NCBI GenBank assembly: GCA_937944075.1
Contig: CALDZZ010000068.1
Span: forward strand, 1-29,120
Reading direction: 5' to 3'
Length of the DNA stretch: 29,120 bases
Source of the DNA: an uncultured Rhizobiaceae group bacterium
GTDB lineage: Bacteria; Pseudomonadota; Alphaproteobacteria; Rhizobiales; Rhizobiaceae
Shown here in pieces: positions 1 through 6,463 of the stretch. Position 1 is the stretch's first letter; each line of letters begins with the position of its first letter. The position numbers and the translations under genes were made by a program. The notes under the pieces are model-generated. The model was not told the DNA's origin, did no database searches, and saw nothing but the letters and a program-made list of their open reading frames with translations.

Positions 1-839
1 CTGCAAAACGTTCAGCTCAGTATTACGTAAATGCTCGTTGGCTGGGTGGCATGTTGACAAACTGGAATACAATTTCCAAGTCCATTAAGCGTCTACGCGA
101 GTTGGAAGGCATTTTGAGCGGCGATTCATCCGCTGCACTCACCAAAAAAGAACGCCTGATGCTAACGCGTGAAAGCGACAAGCTTGAGCGCGCCTTGGGT
201 GGTATCAAGGATATGGGTGGAACGCCTGATATTCTGTTTATTGTCGACACAAACAAGGAATCAATTGCTCTTCAGGAAGCCAAAAAGCTTAAAATTCCGG
301 TTGTAGCCATTTTGGATTCCAACTGTAATCCGGACAACGTTGATTACCCAATTCCTGGCAACGATGATGCAGCTCGTGCTATTTCGCTTTATTGTGATCT
401 TATTGCCAAAGCGGCGATTGATGGTATTGCTCGTCAGCAGGGTTCATCAGGTGTGGATCTTGGCGCAGCTGTTGAAGCACCAGTTGAAGAGACGCTTTTG
501 CAAGCTGCTCCTGAACCATCACCAGCACCAGATCCTGCTCCAACTCCAGCACCGGAGCCTGCTCCAGAGCCAGAACCTGCGCCAGCACCAGCTGCTGCTG
601 CACCAGAAGGCGATGCATTGTTTGCAAAACCGGAAGGTGAACCGGATGATCTTAAAAAGATTTCAGGCGTTGGACCGGTTCTGGAAGGCAAATTGCATGA
701 GCTTGGTATTACAAAATATGCACAAGTAGCCGCCTTCACTAAAGAACAGATCGAAATGGTAGATGATCGTCTGAGCTTTAAGGGTCGCATTGAGCGTGAC
801 AACTGGATTGGTCAAGCTGCTGAACTTGCAAAAGGCTAA
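1..839 (+). CDS. rpsB: 30S ribosomal protein S2, 5' end outside window, with C-terminal helix-hairpin-helix extension
   Basis: S2 is a structural protein of the small ribosomal subunit. The gene enters from the left edge: reading from base 3 gives AKRSAQYYVNARWLGG ahead of the first in-window ATG at 51, so that ATG is internal. The S2 core is clear (WLGGMLTNW, then the KERLMLTRESDKLE and GGTPDILFIVDTNKE blocks, then PVVAILDSNCNPDNVDYPIPGND). The core ends near base 470 and is followed by a Pro/Ala/Glu-rich linker (about 476-640). A folded-looking tail of about 65 residues follows (about 645-836), starting DDLKKISGVGPVLEGKL and containing FKGRIERDNW. From memory this tail matches the helix-hairpin-helix segment at the C-terminus of alphaproteobacterial NuoE and L21. 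E. coli S2 has 241 residues; this protein should be far longer. tsf follows 113 bases downstream, the usual arrangement. Confidence 0.97.
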   Translation, partial: AKRSAQYYVNARWLGGMLTNWNTISKSIKRLRELEGILSGDSSAALTKKERLMLTRESDKLERALGGIKDMGGTPDILFIVDTNKESIALQEAKKLKIPVVAILDSNCNPDNVDYPIPGNDDAARAISLYCDLIAKAAIDGIARQQGSSGVDLGAAVEAPVEETLLQAAPEPSPAPDPAPTPAPEPAPEPEPAPAPAAAAPEGDALFAKPEGEPDDLKKISGVGPVLEGKLHELGITKYAQVAAFTKEQIEMVDDRLSFKGRIERDNWIGQAAELAKG

Positions 840-849
840 GGCCAACAAA

Positions 850-873
850 GACCCGGCCTTACTGGGGCGGGTC
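850..873 (+). other. Intercistronic hairpin between rpsB and tsf
   Basis: GACCCG (850-855) pairs with CGGGTC (868-873), and after one mismatch CC pairs with GG inside, leaving a tetraloop of TACT. No T-run follows, so it is not a standard intrinsic terminator. It could be a partial terminator or an mRNA-processing or stability element that adjusts S2 and EF-Ts output. That role is inferred. Confidence 0.4.
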
Positions 874-952
874 ATTCACATATATGATAAAATGGGCGGG
901 TAGGTGAATAACCTCCCGCATAAATGGTTTTAAAACCGGAAAAGAGGCTAAA

Positions 953-1873
953 ATGGCTATTACAGCTGCTCTAGTGAAAGAATTACGTGAAAAATCAGGC
1001 GCAGGCATGATGGACTGCAAAAATGCATTGTCAGAAAATGGTGGCGATGTTGATGCAGCCATGGATTGGTTGCGTTCAAAGGGTATTGCCAAGGCCGAGA
1101 AAAAATCAGGTCGCGTAGCGGCTGAAGGTCTTGTTGGCATTGCTGCATCAGGCACTTCTGCTGCCGTTGTCGAGGTAAACTCCGAAACAGACTTTGTTGC
1201 GAGAAACGAAGGGTTCCAGGATTTGGTTCGTGGTGTGGCCAATACAGCTCTATCAACCGATGGTTCTGTAGACGCAGTTGCTGCAGCGGACATGAACGGA
1301 AAGTCCGTCGCTGATACAATTACTGATGCCATTGCTACGATTGGCGAGAACATGAACCTTCGCCGTTCGGCAAAACTGGAAGTCGGTTCTGGTGTAGTCG
1401 CAAGCTATATGCACAACGCAGCAGGCGAAGGCATCGGCAAGATTGGTGTTCTGGTTGCTCTGGAATCAACAGGCGATGCAGACGCACTTGCCGGCATTGG
1501 CAAGCAGGTAGCTATGCATATTGCCGCTACCAACCCGCTAGCAATGAAAGAAGACGAAGTACCTGCAGATGTAGCAGAGCGTGAACGTGCTGTTTATCTG
1601 GAAGAAGCCAAGGAATCAGGCAAGCCGCAGGAAATTGCGGAAAAAATGGTTGTTGGCAAGATGAAGAAATTCTTCAAGGAAAGTGTTCTTTTATCACAGT
1701 CTTTCGTCATCAATCCCGACATATCGGTTGAACAGGCCTTGAAAGAAGCTGAAGGTTCTGTTGGTGCACCAATTGAAATGAAAGGCTTTGTTCGCCTGGC
1801 TCTTGGTGAAGGTGTTGAAAAGGAAGAAGAAGACTTTGCTGCCGAGGTTGCTGCTACCATGAAAGGCAGCTAA
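953..1873 (+). CDS. tsf: Translation elongation factor Ts
   Basis: EF-Ts is the cytoplasmic nucleotide exchange factor that removes GDP from EF-Tu. The 306-residue length matches alphaproteobacterial EF-Ts and is slightly longer than the 283 residues of E. coli. The N-terminal UBA-like domain spans about residues 1-50 (VKELREKSGAGMMDCKNAL). The EF-Tu contact motif TDFVARN is at 79-85. The two core repeats and the C-terminal coiled-coil region follow, ending in a helix rich in Glu and Ala. The ATG at 953 is preceded by AGAGG at a suitable distance, and the protein starts MAITAALVKELREKSGAGMM as expected. It lies downstream of rpsB, its usual partner, with a hairpin between them. Confidence 0.98.
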   Translation: MAITAALVKELREKSGAGMMDCKNALSENGGDVDAAMDWLRSKGIAKAEKKSGRVAAEGLVGIAASGTSAAVVEVNSETDFVARNEGFQDLVRGVANTALSTDGSVDAVAAADMNGKSVADTITDAIATIGENMNLRRSAKLEVGSGVVASYMHNAAGEGIGKIGVLVALESTGDADALAGIGKQVAMHIAATNPLAMKEDEVPADVAERERAVYLEEAKESGKPQEIAEKMVVGKMKKFFKESVLLSQSFVINPDISVEQALKEAEGSVGAPIEMKGFVRLALGEGVEKEEEDFAAEVAATMKGS

Positions 1874-1906
1874 TCAATTTCTGCACTGAAATTATATTAA
1901 TTCTGT

Positions 1907-1938
1907 GAAGGGCGTTTCGTGACAACGGGACGCCCTTC
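1907..1938 (+). other. GC-rich hairpin after tsf, possible weak terminator or attenuator
   Basis: GAAGGGCGT (1907-1915) is perfectly complementary to ACGCCCTTC (1930-1938). Inside the loop CGT (1918-1920) can pair with ACG (1925-1927) around a GACA tetraloop. The downstream bases are GTGTATC rather than a T-run, so intrinsic termination would be inefficient. It sits between tsf and pyrH and may separate ribosomal-protein transcription from the pyrH-frr-uppS genes, or mark a 3' end left by processing. Confidence 0.5.
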
Positions 1939-1975
1939 GTGTATCTAATCGTGAAGTTTATTGGGTTAGTGATTC

Positions 1976-2698
1976 ATGTCTGCAACGCTTAAATACAAAA
2001 AAGTGCTTCTCAAGGTGTCCGGTGAGGCAATGATGGGGGATACGGGATTTGGAATTGATCCTGTAACTGTCTCCAGAATTTGCAGTGATATCAAGGAAGG
2101 CATCGATCTGGGTGTCAAAGTAGGGCTGGTCGTTGGTGGCGGAAATATCTTTCGCGGTGTTGCACTTGCCGCAAAAGGTGCTGATCGTGTCTCTGGTGAT
2201 CATATGGGCATGCTGGCAACTGTCATGAACGCCATTGCACTCAAGATGTCACTGGTGGATATGGGCGTTCCGGCAGTTGTTTTATCTGCAATAGAAATGT
2301 CAGAGATTTGTGAGCCTTTTTCTCAACGTGCGGCAGAAGCTTATCAGGCAGAAGGCAAGGTCGTGATCTTTGCCGGTGGTACGGGAAATCCTTATTTTAC
2401 AACAGACACTGCCGCCGCATTACGAGCCTGCGAAATGCAATGTGATGCCTTGATGAAAGCAACCCAGGTTGACGGGATTTATACAGCAGACCCACAAAAA
2501 GACCCAAATGCAGAACGCTTTGAAACCATTACCCATGAGGAAGTCCTCTCCCGCGGGCTTGAAGTCATGGATGCTGCCGCAGTAAGCCTGACCAAAGATG
2601 CTGAAATACCGGTAGTTGTTTTTTCACTATCACAAGCAGGTGGCTTTGCAAAAATATTGAAAGGCGAGGGCCGTTCGACTACGGTAATCGCCAAATAA
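1976..2698 (+). CDS. pyrH: UMP kinase
   Basis: This is the bacterial-type UMP kinase (amino acid kinase fold), which converts UMP and ATP to UDP and ADP in pyrimidine nucleotide synthesis. It has 240 residues against 241 in E. coli. Visible motifs are the N-terminal phosphate-binding strand KKVLLKVSGEAMMG, VVGGGNIFRG for nucleotide binding, the UMP-site region DHMGMLATVMNAIALK, and GGTGNPYFTTDTAAALRA followed by TQVDGIYTADP. The family is an allosteric hexamer, inhibited by UTP and stimulated by GTP in E. coli; that is family knowledge, not visible here. The ATG at 1976 is poorly supported by a Shine-Dalgarno sequence, but the start fits the family N-terminus. frr follows after 25 bases. Confidence 0.98.
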   Translation: MSATLKYKKVLLKVSGEAMMGDTGFGIDPVTVSRICSDIKEGIDLGVKVGLVVGGGNIFRGVALAAKGADRVSGDHMGMLATVMNAIALKMSLVDMGVPAVVLSAIEMSEICEPFSQRAAEAYQAEGKVVIFAGGTGNPYFTTDTAAALRACEMQCDALMKATQVDGIYTADPQKDPNAERFETITHEEVLSRGLEVMDAAAVSLTKDAEIPVVVFSLSQAGGFAKILKGEGRSTTVIAK

Positions 2699-2723
2699 AC
2701 CATAAATATACAGGAATTCAAAA

Positions 2724-3287
2724 ATGTCCGACAGTCCCATTGATTTAGCAGACCTCAAACGCCGAATGGAAGGCGCGATTACGTCATTGAAAGGTGATTT
2801 GGCAGGCCTTCGCACAGGACGTGCCTCAGCCAATATTCTCGATCCTATAACAGTTGATGCTTATGGTCAGAAAATGCCAATGAACCAGGTTGGTACAATT
2901 TCAGTTCCGGAACCAAGAATGTTAGCCATTCAGATCTGGGACAAGGGAATGGTTTCTGCTGTGGAAAAAGCCATACGTGAGTCTAACCTTGGACTGAACC
3001 CTGTAACCGATGGGACAAACCTCAGAATTCCAATGCCCGAAATGAATGAGGAACGACGCAAGGAAGTCGTCAAGATCGCACATCAATATGCAGAGCAGAC
3101 CCGTGTCGCTATTCGACATGTGCGCCGTGATGGTATGGACGCTATCAAGAAAGCACAAAAAGATGGCGACATCGGAGAAGATGATGCACATAATTTTTCA
3201 GACCAGGTTCAAAAGTCTACTGATGCAATGATTTCGGAAGTTGATACAATCATCAGTGCCAAAGAAGAAGAAATCATGCAGGTTTAA
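2724..3287 (+). CDS. frr: Ribosome recycling factor
   Basis: RRF works with EF-G to split the post-termination ribosome. It has 187 residues against 185 in E. coli. The family signature LKGDLAGLRTGRASANIL in the three-helix-bundle domain is present, followed by the hinge and domain II (PVTDGTNLRIPMPEMNEERR). The long C-terminal helix carries VRRDGMDAIKKAQKDGDIGED, the standard family ending. The ATG at 2724 has AGGAA seven bases upstream. Its place between pyrH and uppS, six bases before the uppS start, is conserved in many bacteria and points to co-transcription. Confidence 0.98.
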   Translation: MSDSPIDLADLKRRMEGAITSLKGDLAGLRTGRASANILDPITVDAYGQKMPMNQVGTISVPEPRMLAIQIWDKGMVSAVEKAIRESNLGLNPVTDGTNLRIPMPEMNEERRKEVVKIAHQYAEQTRVAIRHVRRDGMDAIKKAQKDGDIGEDDAHNFSDQVQKSTDAMISEVDTIISAKEEEIMQV

Positions 3288-3293
3288 TCATTC

Positions 3294-4049
3294 ATGAGTG
3301 AAGTGCCGCCACATAATTTTGATATACATGAGGGAGAAATCCCCAGGCATCTTGCGATTATCATGGATGGTAATGGCAGATGGGCACAAAAACGTGGCAT
3401 GCCGCGCACACTGGGTCACAAACAAGGTGTTGAAGCCGTTCGCGAAACCGTTAAGGCTGCGCGTGATCTTGGCGTTCAATATCTAACGCTTTACTCGTTT
3501 TCATCCGAGAACTGGAGCAGGCCTAAAGAGGAAATAAGTGAACTCTTTGGTCTCTTGCGCATGTTCATCCGAAGGGACCTTGCCGATCTGCACAAGAACA
3601 ATGTTCGCGTAAAGATCATTGGGCGCGAAGAGAATGTGCCGGAAGACATCCTCAACCTACTGGATGAGGCTCAAAACCTGACAAGAGACAATAGCGGTCA
3701 AACGTTGATTATCGCGTTTAATTATGGAGGCCGCGACGAGATCACTGATGCTGTCAAAAGAATTTCCTCGCAAGTTGTTGCAGGAACATTGAGCATTGAC
3801 GACATAACCAATGAAACGATAACGGGGAATCTCGATACGCATGATGTCCCCGATCCCGATCTTTTGATCAGGACGAGTGGTGAGGTACGGTTGTCCAATT
3901 TTCTTTTGTGGCAGCTTGCCTATTCCGAAATGGTTTTTGTGGATTGCCTGTGGCCGGATTTCAATCGTGACAACTTGGAAAATGCAATTCGAGAATACCA
4001 AGGCAGAACCAGAAGATTTGGTGGTCTTGTCAGGGATACCGGATCTTGA
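3294..4049 (+). CDS. uppS: Undecaprenyl diphosphate synthase (cis-prenyltransferase)
   Basis: UppS extends farnesyl diphosphate with eight isopentenyl units in cis to give undecaprenyl diphosphate, the precursor of the lipid carrier for peptidoglycan and O-antigen. Diagnostic motifs are present in order: HLAIIMDGNGRWA with the metal-binding Asp at residue 25, TLYSFSSENWSRP, AFNYGGRDEI, and the IPP-binding block RTSGEVRLSNFLLWQLAYSE followed by WPDF. The length of 251 residues is typical. The gene starts six bases after the frr stop. Its own stop TGA (4047-4049) overlaps the TTG proposed as the cdsA start, so uppS and cdsA translation are probably coupled. Confidence 0.97.
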   Translation: MSEVPPHNFDIHEGEIPRHLAIIMDGNGRWAQKRGMPRTLGHKQGVEAVRETVKAARDLGVQYLTLYSFSSENWSRPKEEISELFGLLRMFIRRDLADLHKNNVRVKIIGREENVPEDILNLLDEAQNLTRDNSGQTLIIAFNYGGRDEITDAVKRISSQVVAGTLSIDDITNETITGNLDTHDVPDPDLLIRTSGEVRLSNFLLWQLAYSEMVFVDCLWPDFNRDNLENAIREYQGRTRRFGGLVRDTGS

Positions 4050-4933
4050 GCCAATCTTCTGAAAAAACCCCTTTGGCACCCAAAACATCTTTCATGAGCG
4101 AAGAGCTTAAACTGCGTATTATATCCGGAATTGTCATGGCAGCTCTTGTTTTGATAATCACCTGGATAGGCGGTCAGACCTTTGCATTTTTATGGGCCTT
4201 TATAGCGTTCATGATTTTGCGTGAATTCAACAGGATATGTGCAGCCTCCACACCGTTCATGATAAGAGCTGCATCCTTTCTGGTGCTTGCATTGATAGTG
4301 GTTTCCTGGTTGCTGGGAGACCATAAAACAGCAACAGTTCTGTTTTTGGCTGGCTTTGTTGTGCTTTCAATATGGCAATACATTTTTGAACGAGCCATTT
4401 GGTCCTCTCTTGGGCTTGCCTATGCAGCACTGCCTTTCTTTGCCATGAGCGACATGCGCAGTGATACCCATAATGGTCTGATTGTAATCCTGCTGATATA
4501 TTTTTGCGTATGGGGTGCAGATGTTTTTGCCTATTTTTCCGGCCGTACCCTTGGAGGACCGAAACTTGCTCCCAGAATATCGCCCAACAAAACCTGGTCT
4601 GGATTTATTGGAAGCCTGGTCGGGGCATTAATCCTTTCCTATCTGGTGGATGTTGCTGCCGGCTTTGATCCGATTGTAACCTTTTTCGTTATCATGCTTT
4701 TTGCTGCCATTATTTCACAGCTGGGGGATTTGATGGAGTCGGCCGTAAAGAGACATTTCAAGATCAAGGATTCTGGCACGTTGATTCCGGGTCATGGCGG
4801 CGTTCTGGACCGTGTTGACGGTCTTGTTGTAGCGGCTGTATTCCTTTGGCTGGTTTCCCTTTACGTGGCTTATCAGCAAGGCAGCAGTAATGATTTGCCA
4901 ACCGTATTTGTAAATGCCTTCTTGAAGCCATAA
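4046..4933 (+). CDS. cdsA: Phosphatidate cytidylyltransferase
   Basis: CdsA is an integral inner-membrane enzyme that makes CDP-diacylglycerol from CTP and phosphatidic acid, the branch point of phospholipid synthesis. About seven or eight hydrophobic segments are visible. The C-terminal family signature is complete at about residues 232-258, running SAVKRHFKIKDSGTLIPGHG and then GVLDRVD. The chosen start is TTG at 4046, overlapping the uppS stop as TTGA with AGGGA upstream (about 4032-4036). A later in-frame ATG at 4094 would give MSEELKLRIISG, which resembles many CdsA N-termini but has no clear Shine-Dalgarno sequence; the start is uncertain by 16 residues. dxr, which follows cdsA in some other Alphaproteobacteria, is absent here. 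Confidence 0.95.
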   Translation: MSQSSEKTPLAPKTSFMSEELKLRIISGIVMAALVLIITWIGGQTFAFLWAFIAFMILREFNRICAASTPFMIRAASFLVLALIVVSWLLGDHKTATVLFLAGFVVLSIWQYIFERAIWSSLGLAYAALPFFAMSDMRSDTHNGLIVILLIYFCVWGADVFAYFSGRTLGGPKLAPRISPNKTWSGFIGSLVGALILSYLVDVAAGFDPIVTFFVIMLFAAIISQLGDLMESAVKRHFKIKDSGTLIPGHGGVLDRVDGLVVAAVFLWLVSLYVAYQQGSSNDLPTVFVNAFLKP

Positions 4934-4993
4934 AGCCACTTATGTATGAGTGTCGAATTCATGATTGAAAAGTTCTAACCGAAAGCACATTGA

Positions 4994-6145
4994 ATGGAAT
5001 TATTATCAACTATTGCAGACAGTGGGTTAGACCTGTTCCTGATCATTCTTAGATTTGTTGTTGTCTTGACGGTTGTGGTTTTTATCCACGAGCTAGGCCA
5101 CTTTCTGGTAGCACGCTGGAACGCTGTCGATTGTGAGGCCTTTTCGATTGGTTTTGGACCTGAGCTCTTTGGTTGGAATGATAAAAACAACTGCCGCTGG
5201 AAAGTATGTGCCGTACCTCTCGGCGGCTACGTGAAATTTGTTGGAGATGCAAACGCTGCTTCCATGCCTGATTTTGAAGGCGAAGCGGTTGAGCAATTGA
5301 CCGAAAGAGAAAAGGCAGGGCGTTTTGAACATAAACGCATTAGCCAAAAAGCTGCTGTTGTCGCCGCTGGCCCAATCGCCAACTTTATTCTTGCCATAGC
5401 AATATTTTCTGCCAGTTTTTACTTCGTCGGTCGTTATGTCAGTGATCCGATTGTTTCAGAGGTTCTTGAAAACAGTGCAGCTGAAGAGGCTGGCTTTGAA
5501 AAGGGCGACATAATTCTCAAGATTGATGGTGAGGAAGTCACCAGTTTTTCTGATATTCCAAGGGCTGTTGCTCCTAATCACGGGATTGAGATGACAATAA
5601 CCGTGGAACGTGAGGGCAAGACAGTCGATATTCCTGTAACACCAAGACTTTCTGAGCGTGTAGACCGTTTTGGAACAAAGCAGCAAGTAGGCCTGTTGGG
5701 TATATCCAGCAAGGCGGAGGATTCCAATGTCAGAAAAAAAGAGTACGGTCTGATAGAAGCCATAGGTGCTGGTACTTACGAAACCTATTTTGTAGTTGAA
5801 AGAACGCTTCAGTATATCAAGGGTATTTTTACCGGTCGTGAATCAGCCGATCAAATCAGTGGTCCCATTGGAATCGCAAACACAGTCAATGATTTCTGGA
5901 GTGAAGGCGTGCAAAATGTGATTATTTTGACCGCTATTCTTTCTGTCAGCATCGGCCTGTTGAATCTGTTCCCGATTCCCATTCTCGATGGCGGTCATCT
6001 TGTTTTTTACGCCTATGAGGCAATTTTTGGAAAACCGGTTAACGCCAGATTTCAGGAACTGTCTTTCAGATTCGGATTTATTCTGCTTATGGGCTTGATG
6101 TTGTTTGCAACCAATAACGATTTGGTGAGGGAATTCTTTAGCTAA
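4994..6145 (+). CDS. rseP: Site-2 intramembrane zinc metalloprotease, RseP family
   Basis: This is an S2P-type protease of the inner membrane. In E. coli RseP cleaves anti-sigma factor RseA; which substrate is cut here cannot be read from the sequence. The zinc site HELGH lies in the first membrane segment (residues 32-36) and the third ligand motif is LDG at 331-333 inside NLFPIPILDGGH. One PDZ domain is visible at about 150-220 (SAAEEAGFEKGDIILKIDGE), compared with two in E. coli; a single PDZ fits the 383-residue length seen in Alphaproteobacteria. Further membrane helices are at about 120-146, 305-328 and 358-375. The terminator-like hairpin after the stop suggests this is the last gene of the unit. 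Confidence 0.95.
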   Translation: MELLSTIADSGLDLFLIILRFVVVLTVVVFIHELGHFLVARWNAVDCEAFSIGFGPELFGWNDKNNCRWKVCAVPLGGYVKFVGDANAASMPDFEGEAVEQLTEREKAGRFEHKRISQKAAVVAAGPIANFILAIAIFSASFYFVGRYVSDPIVSEVLENSAAEEAGFEKGDIILKIDGEEVTSFSDIPRAVAPNHGIEMTITVEREGKTVDIPVTPRLSERVDRFGTKQQVGLLGISSKAEDSNVRKKEYGLIEAIGAGTYETYFVVERTLQYIKGIFTGRESADQISGPIGIANTVNDFWSEGVQNVIILTAILSVSIGLLNLFPIPILDGGHLVFYAYEAIFGKPVNARFQELSFRFGFILLMGLMLFATNNDLVREFFS

Positions 6146-6160
6146 GACACTGATTATTAG

Positions 6161-6189
6161 AGTTCTTCTCCAGGAAGAAGAGTTTTTTT
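6161..6189 (+). terminator. Rho-independent terminator after rseP
   Basis: AGTTCTTCT (6161-6169) pairs with AGAAGAGTT (from 6176, two G-T wobbles) around a six-base loop, CCAGGA. Seven T residues follow at 6183-6189. The stem is AT-rich but the T-tract is good, so it probably ends the upstream unit and leaves bamA with its own promoter. Confidence 0.6.
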
Positions 6190-6246
6190 GATCAAATTCA
6201 GGGCTTTTTCTGGCAAATCGTGCGGGATAACACGCAAACTGGCAAC

Positions 6247-6275
6247 TTGTCATGATGTGTAAGACTAAGTGTATT
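6247..6275 (+). promoter_or_regulatory. Candidate sigma-70-type promoter for bamA
   Basis: The 318-base gap between rseP and bamA (6146-6463) holds the terminator above, this candidate and no convincing gene. TTGTCA (6247-6252) and TGTATT (6270-6275) are separated by 17 bases and match the consensus hexamers at 5/6 and 4/6. Transcription would start near 6282 and give a leader of about 180 bases, in which I see no recognisable riboswitch or strong hairpin. The call rests on motif matching alone. Confidence 0.3.
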
Positions 6276-6463
6276 CAATTAACCATGAAAAACAAATATA
6301 TTGGCACTGCCTGCATCAGTCTGGCAAAATAGTAAATTACGGGGCTTAAAATGGCCGTAAATGGTTGCGAAACGGGGAAAACTCTGTAAAAGGTTTCATT
6401 AACTATATGGATTCTGCGAGAGCAGGGTTATTGTGCCTGTGAGATTGTGGGAAAAACGTCGGT

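Noticed and set aside
340..802. Several open frames on both strands across the rpsB linker, including a long Gly/Ala/Ser-rich minus-strand frame
   Set aside because: They are reflections of the repetitive Pro/Ala/Glu codons of the S2 linker; they have no ribosome site or recognisable domain.
859..1353. 164-residue open frame on the minus strand opposite tsf
   Set aside because: It lies wholly antisense to a certain tsf reading frame and shows no protein family features.
6252..6332. 26-residue open frame in the rseP-bamA gap (MMCKTKCIQL...)
   Set aside because: No Shine-Dalgarno site, no recognisable feature, and such length is expected by chance in a gap of 318 bases.
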